A stretch of DNA of 64,000 nt, from positions 45,877 through 109,876 of IMG/VR virus record IMGVR_UViG_3300036800_000175. One strand, 5' to 3'. The notes under the pieces were generated by a model. The model searched no databases and was not told the DNA's origin. It saw nothing but the letters and a program-made list of their open reading frames with translations. Positions 23,615 through 31,635 of the stretch are shown here, in pieces; position 1 is the first letter of the stretch, and the number at the start of each line of letters is the position of its first letter. This stretch comes from a virus. A program made the position numbers and the translations under genes.

Positions 23615-24039
23615 CGCTCCGCCTCCGGGGCTACCTCGGCCCACCATGTGCGCGTCCCCGTGTCCGGGTTCGGCTCGACAGCAGCCACTAGGTTGTTTTC
23701 GTCAGCCATGCCGCCCGGTGGCACGGGACCATCACCTGAGTAGACCGACAGTGAGCGCCAGCCCTGCCGGTAGCGGTCCTCAACGACAGCGGCGACGGCG
23801 GCGGGGGTGAGGATCATCCGGCCTTGCACCTGCCCGCCGTGGGAGTTGACGCCCCGCCAGCGGTATGCGGCCTCCCCGGCCGGCGGATGGTTCCTGTTGC
23901 AGCCGACGTCGCCGCAGCCCAGATTCGGATGTGCTCTGACGTGGCCAACTTCGGCGCACCGCTCGCAGTGGCCCGGCAGGCCGACCGACTGGCGTTCTGA
24001 GTTTGAGCCAGCGAACTCATGCGTTGGGTAAGGCACCAT
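23611..24039 (-). CDS. Protein with duplicated zinc-binding N-domain, copy A
   Basis: 142 residues. The N-terminal about 50 residues (THEFAGSNSERQSVGLPG, HCERCAEVGHVRAHPNL, GCGDVGCNRNHP) are almost the same as in the gene at 24896-25381; the C-terminal parts are unrelated. Cys/His spacing suggests one or two zinc sites. The tail contains AAVAAVVEDRYRQGWRSLSVY. Confidence 0.65.
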   Translation of the reverse strand: MVPYPTHEFAGSNSERQSVGLPGHCERCAEVGHVRAHPNLGCGDVGCNRNHPPAGEAAYRWRGVNSHGGQVQGRMILTPAAVAAVVEDRYRQGWRSLSVYSGDGPVPPGGMADENNLVAAVEPNPDTGTRTWWAEVAPEAER

Positions 24040-24042
24040 CTT

Positions 24043-24228
24043 CTAGCCCTTCGGCGGGTAGCCAGGATCGTGGGGGTCGCACCAGGAGATTTGCACCGGC
24101 TGGCCGTCGATGACCATCGACGTGCAGCCGCAGGGGCGGCTGACCATCATCGGTTCCGGGTCAGGTGCGCGGAGCGGGAACGGGAAGTCGGCACCGTCAG
24201 GCATCTGGATCTCGGCCGGTTCGGTCAC
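24043..24228 (-). CDS. Hypothetical small protein
   Basis: 61 residues. PCGCTSMVIDGQPVQISWCDPHDPGY carries three Cys and a His in a metal-site-like pattern. Overlaps the upstream stop by four bases. Unknown role. Confidence 0.6.
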   Translation of the reverse strand: MTEPAEIQMPDGADFPFPLRAPDPEPMMVSRPCGCTSMVIDGQPVQISWCDPHDPGYPPKG

Positions 24229-24554
24229 AGCGGCACCTCCGTGCCGGCCGCGGTCAGGCCGTACTCATCGCGGATGGCCAGATACAGGTCACCGACCCAC
24301 GCGAGATCTGGGTCGGGCCGGTCGGTGAAGTAGGACGCTGACCCGAACCGGCGGCCCACGGTGCCATCTTTCTTGCGCTGTACGCCGGTCACCCAGACGG
24401 AAGCCCGTTCGCCACGGGTCAGCCTTATCTCGATCGTGGTAGGGAAGACGACAGTTTTGCGGCTGTAGCCCTGGATGATGTCGGGCCAGTTGTCACCGTC
24501 GCGCGTGACGGTCAGCGTCCATGTCTCGGTGTTGACCAGTTCGATCTGCGCCAT
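24225..24554 (-). CDS. Hypothetical beta-rich protein
   Basis: 109 residues dominated by beta strands (TWTLTVTRDGDNW, TTIEIRLTRGERASVWVTGVQRK). Start and stop fit the coupled operon. No family recognised. Confidence 0.6.
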   Translation of the reverse strand: MAQIELVNTETWTLTVTRDGDNWPDIIQGYSRKTVVFPTTIEIRLTRGERASVWVTGVQRKKDGTVGRRFGSASYFTDRPDPDLAWVGDLYLAIRDEYGLTAAGTEVPL

Positions 24555-24557
24555 CGG

Positions 24558-24899
24558 TCAGTCCTCGACGGCGAGGCGCTCATTGGCCTCAGCTGCGACG
24601 CGCGTGGCATGTGCGATGACGTCCATGAGCGCTGGCACGTACTCCGTGCGGACGCCACCCAGGCCGAGGTTTTCCGGCAGCTCGATGACCGCGAACACCC
24701 CGGGGGCCACCTCGTCAGTCTCGGTGATCTTCACCCACACCTGGGGACGGGTGTCGAACATGGTCAGCCCAGCTGCGGCGTCGCCGCCGTCGAACTGGGC
24801 GAGCACGCGAACCTTGCGGAAACCGTCCAGTTCCCAGCGGATCTTCTCGGCGTCTAGGTCGCGCGACCCGTCGGTGACCCTGATCGTGTAGTTGCTCAT
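24558..24899 (-). CDS. Hypothetical protein
   Basis: 113 residues. Beta-rich N-terminal two thirds (YTIRVTDGSRDLDAEKIRWEL ... VWVKITETDEVAPG) and a helical end (MDVIAHATRVAAEANERLA). Overlaps the upstream stop (ATGA). Confidence 0.6.
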   Translation of the reverse strand: MSNYTIRVTDGSRDLDAEKIRWELDGFRKVRVLAQFDGGDAAAGLTMFDTRPQVWVKITETDEVAPGVFAVIELPENLGLGGVRTEYVPALMDVIAHATRVAAEANERLAVED

Positions 24900-25381
24900 G
24901 GGGTTCGGGCCCTCTCATTTTCGGCGGCGGTTTTCATCGCGGCGCTGATCGCGGCGATCACAACCTGTGCCGGGGTGCCAGCGTGGAAGTCGGCAGTCCA
25001 GCGGTTCGACCAGTACGGCACCAGCGACGCCGAGTTCAGGTGGACGCACGGGGCCGGGGCAGCGGGTGCGGGGACCGAATTGCCGCGCGGGTAGACAGCG
25101 ACGGTGATCATCGTGTCCGCGACCTCGCGGAGGTACCAGCGGGCATGAGGCCGGCCGGTGTCCCGTTTCCGGGTGAACCCGCAGGCGGTCAGCATGTCGT
25201 AGATCGGGGCCAGGTCGGTCACTGCCGCCGTTGGATGATCCCGGTCGCAGCCGACGTCGCCGCAGCCCAGATTCTTGTGAGCCCTGACGTGGCCGAACTG
25301 CGCGCACCGCTCACAATGTCCCGGCAGGCCCACCGACTGGCGTTCAGAGTTCGAGCCAGCGAACTTATGTGTCGGATACAT
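24896..25381 (-). CDS. Protein with duplicated zinc-binding N-domain, copy B
   Basis: 161 residues. Shares its first about 50 residues with copy A at 23611-24039, but continues with YDMLTACGFTRKRDTGRPHARWYL and an unrelated C-terminal domain. First gene of the 25381-18299 operon, with a promoter just upstream (25430-25457). Confidence 0.65.
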   Translation of the reverse strand: MYPTHKFAGSNSERQSVGLPGHCERCAQFGHVRAHKNLGCGDVGCDRDHPTAAVTDLAPIYDMLTACGFTRKRDTGRPHARWYLREVADTMITVAVYPRGNSVPAPAAPAPCVHLNSASLVPYWSNRWTADFHAGTPAQVVIAAISAAMKTAAENERARTP

Positions 25382-26042
25382 CTCCGGCGTCTCCCTCCCC
25401 GGGTCGCTTTACCCGGTCAACTTCACCGTACCATAGGATGCGCCTTATCGGGGGCAACCTGGTGCTACCATGATCGGCATGCCGTCCCTGTCGCCCAAGC
25501 AAATCGCTGCGCTCCGCAAGGTGTCCCTGGACACCGTCGAACGTGAGATCCACCGCGGCAACCTGGCCGCCGTGAAAGTCGCCGGCCGGTGGCAGATCGA
25601 ACCGGCCGACGCGGACAAGTGGGTCGCCACGTTCGTCACCTACGCCGCCCTGCGGCAGCCCCGCGGGAAACGCCGCACCTAACAACCACCCGCCCGGCCA
25701 TCGCCCCGCCCAGGCCGTGACAGCCGCGACCGCGGCACCGGGCACCGCGTATTCCTCAGCGACCACGTCCGGGTCCTCCCCCGCCGCGAGCATCCCCGCG
25801 ATCGCGTCGACCACCCGGTGCCGCTGATCCAATCCCCGCCGGCCGCAGATCCCGCACGGGCCGATCCGCGGGAACCACGGGTCTAGCGCGGGGTCGGCGT
25901 GCGCGGCCAGCGCGAGGGCGAGCCGGACCCGGACCTTGTGCGGCCTGCGGGCCCAGTCGGAGATCGTCATGCACCTCTGCCCGGGGATCGCCCCGCAGTG
26001 ATCACAGGACGCGGTCAGCGGATCGACGTCCGCCGGGTTCAC
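25365..26042 (-). CDS. Zinc-ribbon protein with DUF433-like C-terminal segment (3' end doubtful)
   Basis: Starts at GTG 26042, overlapping the upstream stop (GTGA). CDHCGAIPGQRCMTI and CGICGRRG are followed by VVDAIAGMLAAGEDPDVVAEEYAVPGAAVAAVTAW, which resembles the helical DUF433 core. The protein would be expected to end near 25690. Instead the frame stays open to 25365, running antisense through the excisionase-like gene. A lost stop or small indel near 25690 is likely. Confidence 0.55.
   Translation of the reverse strand: MNPADVDPLTASCDHCGAIPGQRCMTISDWARRPHKVRVRLALALAAHADPALDPWFPRIGPCGICGRRGLDQRHRVVDAIAGMLAAGEDPDVVAEEYAVPGAAVAAVTAWAGRWPGGWLLGAAFPAGLPQGGVGDERGDPLVRVGRFDLPPAGDFHGGQVAAVDLTFDGVQGHLAERSDLLGRQGRHADHGSTRLPPIRRILWYGEVDRVKRPGEGDAGDVSDT
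25430..25457 (-). promoter_or_regulatory. Promoter of the 25381-18299 operon
   Basis: On the minus strand TTGCCC (25457-25452), a 16-bp spacer and TATGGT (25435-25430) lie about 50 bp before the first start codon. One of the best sigma70-type promoters seen here by eye. Confidence 0.5.
25479..25682 (+). CDS. Excisionase/BldC-type HTH protein
   Basis: 67 residues from MPSLSPKQ (an ATG at 25470 is also in frame). LSPKQIAALRKVSLDTVEREIHRGNLAAVKVAGRWQI is the HTH_17 fold of phage excisionases and BldC-like regulators, and the basic tail (RQPRGKRRT) fits DNA binding. It stands alone at a divergent promoter region, so a regulatory role is at least as likely as excision. Confidence 0.7.
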   Translation: MPSLSPKQIAALRKVSLDTVEREIHRGNLAAVKVAGRWQIEPADADKWVATFVTYAALRQPRGKRRT

Positions 26043-26407
26043 CAGCCCGCCCCCCCGGGCTGCGGCTGCCACACCCGCCGTGGCCGCTGAGCGTCCCGCA
26101 TGCCGGCGGCGAGTTGGGCGATCCGGGCCCGCGACTTCGCCCCGTACGCGCGGGGTGCCCGTTTCCGCCGCGACCGCCGCGACCGCCACCACAGGTACGC
26201 AGCGACGGCACCGCTGGTCATGTGGATGGCCAGGACCGGCCACTGCTGCGGGGGCAGGAGATCCGCAGCGGCCCCGCCTGCCTCAATCAGTAGCCACAGC
26301 CAGTAGTTCGGCCACACAGGGTGCCTGCGCCTCCGCGCGAGTATCCACGGCAAACCGAGCCCGATGAACGGCCCCCACACCGCCGCGATCACCAGAGACA
26401 CGATCAT
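26039..26407 (-). CDS. Membrane protein with three or four helices
   Basis: 122 residues from MIVSLVIAAVWG (ATGA with upstream stop). Hydrophobic stretches at the N-terminus, around YWLWLLIEAGGAAADLL and around VLAIHMTSGAVAAYLWW precede a very basic tail (RRSRRKRAPRAY). Unknown role. Confidence 0.6.
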   Translation of the reverse strand: MIVSLVIAAVWGPFIGLGLPWILARRRRHPVWPNYWLWLLIEAGGAAADLLPPQQWPVLAIHMTSGAVAAYLWWRSRRSRRKRAPRAYGAKSRARIAQLAAGMRDAQRPRRVWQPQPGGAGW

Positions 26408-26646
26408 GATGCCAGCCACCTCGCTGTTAACCCGGCCGCTGGCCGCCAGCGGGTGCACGGCCGCCGGTCCTCCGGGGTGCGCCGCCCTTCCACGGCGGCC
26501 ACCTCCCCCGCGTCCCCCATGCGCCGCAGCGCCTTACGGACCGTGGACGCCGATTCCCGCAACGCGCGGGCGATCTCCGTCGCCGTCAACCCCGGATACG
26601 TCCGCACATGCACGATGATGCGGTCACGCAACGGTTGCGGCGTCAT
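26404..26646 (-). CDS. Winged-helix (MarR-like) regulator
   Basis: 80 residues. LRDRIIVHVRTYPGLTATEIARALRESASTVRKALRRMGDAGEVAAVEG is a compact winged helix. No effector domain. Coupled at both ends within the early operon, so it may feed back on it. Confidence 0.7.
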   Translation of the reverse strand: MTPQPLRDRIIVHVRTYPGLTATEIARALRESASTVRKALRRMGDAGEVAAVEGRRTPEDRRPCTRWRPAAGLTARWLAS

Positions 26647-27284
26647 GCTGGCACCACCTCAAGGGCACGCTCATAGGTGGCGTCCAGTTGCGCCACAGCC
26701 GCCGGCCCCTGCTGTTCGGCCATGTCCCGCAGCAGCGGCAACCCCGACGTGATCGACTCGAGGACCTCAGCCCGGGTCGCCGGCCGGCCGCGGGCGAACC
26801 ACAACGCCTCCCGCGGCTCCCCGATATCGAACAGGCGGCCACCAGCACCGTCGGACCGTTCCCCCCACGCCCGGTACCGGGTGACCCACACCAGAGCCAC
26901 ACCCGGGTTACGGCGGATCATCACCCCCGCCGGCGGCGTCGTGCCCTCCGGCATGCGCCGGTCACGGCGGACCATCTGCGGCGTGTTCAGGAACGGGCAC
27001 GCCAGCGCGGAGTACACCGCGCAGTCCCGGTGCGCCGGCGGCTCCGCGCTGACCCGGTTCACCGCGCACATCGGCCCGATCGTGAACGCCCGGTCCTCCT
27101 GCCGCAGGAACACGATCCCGCAGATCCAGCACACCCGGTGGGCGAGCGCCTGGCCGGCCGCCCCCGGCTTGACGACCCGGAAGTCGGGCTTGCCGTCGAC
27201 CCAGGCCACGAACCACGGGACGGGCCGGCCCACATGATCGCGGGGCAGGCGGGCGATCCGCCCCGGCATGTCCGGGCCCGTCAT
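26643..27284 (-). CDS. Conserved actinobacterial element protein (IARLPRD family)
   Basis: 213 residues. RIARLPRDHVGRPVPWFVAWVDGKPDFRVV, then CWICGIVFLRQEDRAFTIGPMCAVNRVSAEPPAHRDCAVYSALACPFL is a highly conserved pattern in Streptomyces and related prophages and plasmids. It is often near replication genes, as here. The Cys spacing predicts zinc binding. Biochemical role unknown. Confidence 0.8.
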   Translation of the reverse strand: MTGPDMPGRIARLPRDHVGRPVPWFVAWVDGKPDFRVVKPGAAGQALAHRVCWICGIVFLRQEDRAFTIGPMCAVNRVSAEPPAHRDCAVYSALACPFLNTPQMVRRDRRMPEGTTPPAGVMIRRNPGVALVWVTRYRAWGERSDGAGGRLFDIGEPREALWFARGRPATRAEVLESITSGLPLLRDMAEQQGPAAVAQLDATYERALEVVPA

Positions 27285-27658
27285 CAGGTCACCCCCGCCG
27301 CTGCGGACAGCCGGGTGATCGCGTCGCGGAGCATCGGCAGATGCCAGTGCGCCGGGTCAGGGCGGCCGCGGATCTCATCCGCCACATGGGCCAGCAGGTA
27401 CTGGATGTCTTCCCGCCGGACGATCACGTTGCTGCTCGGTGCTATTGAGGGGACGCCGCTGCCGAGCTCCGTCAGCGCGTGGCGGAACAGCCGCATCACC
27501 TCATCCACCCCGTCGCAGCAGGTCAGGACATTCAGCCCGTTGTTCCCTGTGGCTGCGATGGCGTAATGAGAGTTCTCCGCCAGCGGGATACCGGCGGCCC
27601 GGGCCAGCAGGGCGCGCACCTCACCAACGGTGACGTCTTCCCCCGGTGCTGTCGTCAT
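27284..27658 (-). CDS. Hypothetical protein
   Basis: 124 residues, helical ends around a strand-rich middle (YAIAATGNNGLNVLTCCDGVDEVMRLFRHAL). One-base overlap with the next gene. No family recognised. Confidence 0.6.
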   Translation of the reverse strand: MTTAPGEDVTVGEVRALLARAAGIPLAENSHYAIAATGNNGLNVLTCCDGVDEVMRLFRHALTELGSGVPSIAPSSNVIVRREDIQYLLAHVADEIRGRPDPAHWHLPMLRDAITRLSAAAGVT

Positions 27659-27747
27659 CAGTCGTCATCCTCCCTGTCTCCGTCCTCAGCGCAGAGCCAG
27701 CCGCCGTGGCCGGTGCTGTAGGCGGCGAGGAACCACGGGCCAAGCAT
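27658..27747 (-). CDS. Coupled 29-residue microprotein
   Basis: MLGPWFLAAYSTGHGGWLCAEDG with an acidic end. Its start and stop are both in TGATG overlaps, and AGGGG lies upstream. Possibly a real peptide, possibly a translational bridge. Confidence 0.45.
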   Translation of the reverse strand: MLGPWFLAAYSTGHGGWLCAEDGDREDDD

Positions 27748-27815
27748 CAGGCGTCACCCCTCAGGATCGTTAGGGTACCTACAGTGACCTGCCGTTCCCT
27801 GCGGACACGGCGCAT
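27747..27815 (-). CDS. Coupled 22-residue microprotein
   Basis: MRRVRRERQVTVGTLTILRGDA, basic. TGATG overlaps on both sides link the nuclease-fold gene to the next microprotein. Supported only by coupling. Confidence 0.4.
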   Translation of the reverse strand: MRRVRRERQVTVGTLTILRGDA

Positions 27816-28369
27816 CAGGCTGTCCCCCGTGCCGCCGCGGTGCGGGCGGCGGCGTACAGCAGGGACGCCATCGACGCGGGCGGGATCGGGTGCACCTCGC
27901 GGAACGGCGCGGCGATGACCTGCTGCAACCGCCACCCGCCGGCCCACCGCCGGGCCGCCAGCAGTCCCCACCCCGGCGGCAGTTCCCCGTCTTTCACGAT
28001 CACCTGGTCAGGGACCGCCAGCCACCAATACGAACACCACCCCATGCAGGCCGCAGCCTTGCCGGGCGTTTTGAGCTCGCGGAGCCAGTCGGCCCGGCTG
28101 ACTTTGACCTCAACGCCGTGGATGGCGCATTTGCCGCTCGCCCAGGTGTCCACGGCGACGAAATCAGCCGTCCTGGCCGACGGGTCACCACGGTCAAAGA
28201 ATCCGCTCTTGGCGCGGACGTGCTCGGCCTTGACGTACTGGGGTTTCGGGACGCCGCCGTTGTGGCTGACGAAGCCGTACCGTTTGTGCAGCAGCTCAAG
28301 CATGTCCCGCTCCGTCAGCGGCCGTGCCGCCAGGACGGGCATGTCGGGGAAGGTGTCCGGTGCGGTCAT
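27815..28369 (-). CDS. PD-(D/E)XK-like nuclease-fold protein
   Basis: 184 residues. FVAVDTWASGKCAIHGVEVKVSRADWLRELKTPGKA has the D...E-x-K core of restriction-nuclease-like folds (related to MmcB/VRR-type proteins). It is followed by YWWLAVPDQVI, typical of such actinophage proteins. Just downstream of the queuosine-type genes, it could be a DNA-processing or repair enzyme. Catalysis is not proven. Confidence 0.65.
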   Translation of the reverse strand: MTAPDTFPDMPVLAARPLTERDMLELLHKRYGFVSHNGGVPKPQYVKAEHVRAKSGFFDRGDPSARTADFVAVDTWASGKCAIHGVEVKVSRADWLRELKTPGKAAACMGWCSYWWLAVPDQVIVKDGELPPGWGLLAARRWAGGWRLQQVIAAPFREVHPIPPASMASLLYAAARTAAARGTA

Positions 28370-28419
28370 GTCTCTCCCCGCGCGATCTGCTGGGCGCGGG
28401 TGACCACGTCAGCGCGCAT
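28366..28419 (-). CDS. Possible 17-residue coupled microprotein
   Basis: [17 protein letters not shown], linked by TGATG to the upstream peptide and by ATGA to the nuclease-fold gene, whose ribosome-binding site (GGGGAGAG) lies inside it. May serve only for coupling. Confidence 0.35.
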   Translation of the reverse strand: MRADVVTRAQQIARGET

Positions 28420-28514
28420 CACCGGCCCTGCACACCTGTCAGGAACGACGCCGTTTGCACGGAGGGCAGGGGGGCGGGCTCATCGGGGGGGAACCCGGTG
28501 GTTTCGTCAGGCAT
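28419..28514 (-). CDS. Coupled 31-residue microprotein
   Basis: [17 protein letters not shown] followed by [14 protein letters not shown]. Starts eight bases inside the end of queD and ends in TGATG. Pro/Asp-rich, no family. Confidence 0.4.
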   Translation of the reverse strand: MPDETTGFPPDEPAPLPSVQTASFLTGVQGR

Positions 28515-28917
28515 CGTGCGCGGTCCTTCCGGTTGGGGGGGTTACGCGGCTTCGCGGCGGACGCCAAGGGCCGCGGTAGGCGCACCCGGAGGTGCAGGTT
28601 TCCCTGACGACGACCTGTGTCAGCGGCAGCGAGCCGGTGAGCCGGTCCCAGATCCAGCGGGTCAGGTTTTCGCTGGTCGGGTTGGCCAGGCCAGGTATCT
28701 CGTTGAGGTAGTGGTGATCCAGTTGGGTGTGCAGCGGCGCGAACGCGTCCTTGAGATCCCCGAAATCCATCACCCAGCCCGTGTCCGGTCCGACGGGACC
28801 GCTGACGTGGATCTCCACCCGGTAGGAGTGGCCGTGCAGCCGGGCGCACTTGTGCCCGTCGGGAACATGAGGCAGCCTGTGAGCTGCCTCAAAGGTGAAC
28901 TCGCGGGAGATGTCCAT
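28507..28917 (-). CDS. queD: QueD, 6-carboxy-5,6,7,8-tetrahydropterin synthase
   Basis: 136 residues. Zinc ligands H13 (EAAHRL), H28 and H30 (RLHGHSY), catalytic Cys in HKCARLHGH (C24), the LDHHYLNEI motif and the later [12 protein letters not shown] strand identify the PTPS/QueD family at normal length. It converts dihydroneopterin triphosphate to CPH4, the second step of 7-deazaguanine synthesis after FolE. Its start follows the queE stop directly (TAAATG), and queE, queC and a DpdA-like gene lie immediately upstream, so the product is committed to preQ0. No folE is visible, so the host enzyme would be needed. Confidence 0.92.
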   Translation of the reverse strand: MDISREFTFEAAHRLPHVPDGHKCARLHGHSYRVEIHVSGPVGPDTGWVMDFGDLKDAFAPLHTQLDHHYLNEIPGLANPTSENLTRWIWDRLTGSLPLTQVVVRETCTSGCAYRGPWRPPRSRVTPPTGRTAHDA

Positions 28918-29559
28918 TTACGGGATCCCCAGGTATTTGTGGGTTTGCAGGCTGAGCCGCCACGCGGGGTGCGCGAGGCAGTATTCGACGGCGAGGCGGG
29001 TGTTTTTCTCCCTGTCCGGCCCGTCCATCGGTTGCAGCAGCAGCCGCGGGAACCCGAGATCCTCAAAGACGGCGGGGTCAAGGTCGTCTTGCGGATAGAC
29101 AAGTTTCAGTTCGTCGCCGCGGGTGAGCCGCAGCGTGGTGCCGCGTTTGGGGCTGACACAGATCCAGTCCAGACCGGGCGGCGGGTCCTGGGTTCCGTTC
29201 GTTTCAACAGCGACCTCAAACCCGGCGGTCTGCATCGCGCGGACTGCGGCCTGGTCTAGTTGCAGGAGCGGTTCCCCGCCGGTGCACACCACGAACGGCT
29301 GCACCCGCTCACCCCTCGCCCCGTCCCACGCGGCCGACACCGCGGCAGCCAACTCGAGCGCGGTGGTGAACCGGCCGCCGCCGGGGCCGTCGGTGCCGAC
29401 GAAGTCGGTGTCGCAGAACTGGCAGATCGCACGGTGCCGGTCCCGTTCCCTGCCGGTCCACAGGTTGCAGCTGGTGAACCGGCAGAACACAGCTGGCCGG
29501 CCCGCATGGGTGCCTTCGCCTTGGAGGGTGTAGAAGATCTCTTTCACCCGGTACGTCAC
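28918..29559 (-). CDS. queE: QueE, 7-carboxy-7-deazaguanine synthase
   Basis: 213 residues. Radical-SAM enzyme with an extended cluster motif C31-x14-C46-x2-C49 (CNLWTG ... ICQFCDTDF). The wider spacing is seen in one QueE subtype. [19 protein letters not shown] at the N-terminus and [19 protein letters not shown] and WICVSPKRG complete the family pattern. It turns CPH4 into CDG. Overlaps queC by four bases. Confidence 0.92.
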   Translation of the reverse strand: MTYRVKEIFYTLQGEGTHAGRPAVFCRFTSCNLWTGRERDRHRAICQFCDTDFVGTDGPGGGRFTTALELAAAVSAAWDGARGERVQPFVVCTGGEPLLQLDQAAVRAMQTAGFEVAVETNGTQDPPPGLDWICVSPKRGTTLRLTRGDELKLVYPQDDLDPAVFEDLGFPRLLLQPMDGPDREKNTRLAVEYCLAHPAWRLSLQTHKYLGIP

Positions 29560-30245
29560 CGCCGGTCACCCGCCAGTGCCGGGTCAGGGATGCCGAGTTC
29601 GGTGAACGCCGCAGCGCGCACACTGCACGCGCCGCACGCACCGCACGGGCCGCCGGGTGCGGGGTTGTAGCAGCTGAGGGTCGGCGTGTAGTCCACGCCC
29701 AGCCTGAGACCGTGCCGGATAATCGCCGCTTTGGTCATGCGGATCAGTGGGGCCCGGATCTGGACGGGGCCGGCGCTGGTCGCCAAGCCGGCCATCTGCT
29801 GGAACGCGGCCAGGTATCCGGGCCGGCAATCCGGGTATCCGTCGTGGTCGCCGGCGTTGACACCGATGAAGATGTCCCGTGCTCCGATGGTTTCGGCCCA
29901 GGCCAGCGCGAGGGACAGGAACACCGTGTTGCGAGCTGGCACGTACGTCGCGTCGATACTGGCGGCCGGCCCGGCGGGCACGTCGGCGGCCGGGTCGGTG
30001 AGCGCGGATCCGCCGAACACGCTGACATCCACATCCAGGATGAGGTGCCGCACGACGCCCTGCGCGGCGGCGACCCGGCCCGCAGCGGCGAGCTCAGCTG
30101 CGTGCCGCTGGCCGTAACGGAAACTCAGCGCATACGGGGCGAAACCTTCGCTGCGGGCGACCGCCAGGACGGTCGCTGAGTCGATGCCGCCGCTGAGCAG
30201 CACCACAGCTCCCCGGATGGCTGAACGCGGCGGGGCAGTGATCAT
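29556..30245 (-). CDS. queC: QueC, 7-cyano-7-deazaguanine (preQ0) synthase
   Basis: 229 residues. PP-loop ATPase: [14 protein letters not shown] near residue 17, [28 protein letters not shown], and the C-terminal zinc site SCYNP ... [14 protein letters not shown]. It makes preQ0 from CDG using ATP and ammonia. Overlaps the DpdA-like gene by ATGA, linking synthesis to insertion. Confidence 0.93.
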   Translation of the reverse strand: MITAPPRSAIRGAVVLLSGGIDSATVLAVARSEGFAPYALSFRYGQRHAAELAAAGRVAAAQGVVRHLILDVDVSVFGGSALTDPAADVPAGPAASIDATYVPARNTVFLSLALAWAETIGARDIFIGVNAGDHDGYPDCRPGYLAAFQQMAGLATSAGPVQIRAPLIRMTKAAIIRHGLRLGVDYTPTLSCYNPAPGGPCGACGACSVRAAAFTELGIPDPALAGDRR

Positions 30246-31009
30246 GACGCCTCATCCCATAGGAAGCCCTGGTCGCGGGCGGCGAGTTGCTGCCGGGCCA
30301 TGACCTCGTTGAGGCACGGCGGGGCCTGATGGCGCTCGATGCGCTCAGTGAGCACGTCGGCCCGGGTTTCGTTGGTGGCGGGCATGTAGACCCCGCTCGC
30401 CCAGTTCCCGTCGATGCCGATGTTGCGCGCCACGTTCGTTGAGTCAGCCGACGCCATCGGCACGGCGGCGACGATGCGGTGGCTCAGCATGCGCAAGCCG
30501 TGGAGTTTGGTGACCGGCTGCCCGTTCCGGCAGATCGCGGGCAGCACCTTCGGGTCATAGAGGCGTCCAAGGCACTTCGACGGTGCCGACACGTCCCACT
30601 CGGCGGCAGAGCCGAGCGCCACCCGCGGCCACTCACCAGCCAGCCGTACCAGGCGCTCAGGTGATTCGTTCAGGTGCCACACAGGGACGCCGCGGTGGCC
30701 GAACGGCCACGCGGTGAGCAGTTCGTCGTTCTCATCCTCAGTGCCGCCGATGACGTCGGGGATGATGGCCCAGTCACACGCCGGGTGAGCGAGCCACTTA
30801 TCGCACCACCTGTAATACGCCTGCCAGTCCACCGCCTTCCCCTGCTTCCAGAGCGTGAACGCGCCGCAGTCGAGCGCGAACGTCTGGCAGATCGCGGCGG
30901 CCAGTTCGAGTTGGCGCGGCTCAGCGAACGATATGAAGGCGTGCCGGCCACGCCATACCCGGTAGGCACATGTTTCGGGCGTGATCGGGCCGCCGTGGTA
31001 GTGGATCAC
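30242..31009 (-). CDS. dpdA: DpdA/TGT-like base-exchange enzyme
   Basis: 255 residues, GTG start. The protein belongs to the compact TGT-related family found in phages: HYHGGPITP at the N-terminus, LDCGAFTLW (an LDNGAF-type active-site strand with Asp), [19 protein letters not shown] and [19 protein letters not shown] with a second conserved Asp. TGT enzymes swap guanine for a 7-deazaguanine, and DpdA homologues do this in DNA. Fourth in a strict queD-queE-queC-dpdA unit, so preQ0 or a derivative is the likely substrate. Most relatives have Asn where this one has Cys (LDCGAF). The DNA target is inferred from context. Confidence 0.75.
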   Translation of the reverse strand: MIHYHGGPITPETCAYRVWRGRHAFISFAEPRQLELAAAICQTFALDCGAFTLWKQGKAVDWQAYYRWCDKWLAHPACDWAIIPDVIGGTEDENDELLTAWPFGHRGVPVWHLNESPERLVRLAGEWPRVALGSAAEWDVSAPSKCLGRLYDPKVLPAICRNGQPVTKLHGLRMLSHRIVAAVPMASADSTNVARNIGIDGNWASGVYMPATNETRADVLTERIERHQAPPCLNEVMARQQLAARDQGFLWDEAS

Positions 31010-31635
31010 TACGCTGCCGCCTCACGGCGGACGCCGCACGGCCGGGCTTTCGGGTCGTCCATGTCGATGCCGTCCCACGCGGCGGGAGGCGCGTGACCGT
31101 GCTGGCGGGCTTTCCCCGCAGTGTGATTAGACGGGCCGGGGTGGTTGGCCAGTTCGTCGTAGACGGTGAGTACCCGGGTGGCCATCCGCACCGATACCCG
31201 ATCCACGTAGATCCGCGCCAGCAGCGACCGGGATGAGTAGCCGGCGCGTTCCGCGATCACTGCGCCGGGCCAGCCCATCCGCATGAGGGCCTGCACCCGG
31301 CGCCTGGTCCCGGTCGACGGGACGCCACGCCGGGACTCACCGGCCGGGCGGAGCGGGACCGCCAGGATCGCTTGCTCATTCCGCGCCCGGATCCGCTTGA
31401 CCCTGCCGGTGTACAGGTAGTACAGGTTCGCGGTGCCGGTGACGGCCTCAGCGGCGATCTGATCCCACGTCCACCCGTACACCTCACGCAGCTGCCGCAG
31501 GTGCTCACGGGCCAGCCCGCCACCACGGAGCCCACCCCGGCCCGTGTGCAGCCGGTAGCGGTAGTCAGGCCCGCAGAACCCGTCGGTCTCGCGTGGCCCT
31601 TTGCAGCCGGGCCGGGCGCACGTCGGGGCGGTCAC
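31009..31635 (-). CDS. Putative HTH regulator with N-terminal zinc motif
   Basis: 208 residues from GTG 31635. CARPGCKGPRETDGFCGPDYRYR at the N-terminus; a first HTH-like unit (LRQLREVYGWTWDQIAAEAV) and a second (RRRVQALMRMGWPGAVIAERAGYSSRSLLARI). The C-terminal PAAWDGIDMDDPKARP is common in actinophage proteins of this kind. One-base overlap with the DpdA-like start. Confidence 0.7.
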   Translation of the reverse strand: MTAPTCARPGCKGPRETDGFCGPDYRYRLHTGRGGLRGGGLAREHLRQLREVYGWTWDQIAAEAVTGTANLYYLYTGRVKRIRARNEQAILAVPLRPAGESRRGVPSTGTRRRVQALMRMGWPGAVIAERAGYSSRSLLARIYVDRVSVRMATRVLTVYDELANHPGPSNHTAGKARQHGHAPPAAWDGIDMDDPKARPCGVRREAAA

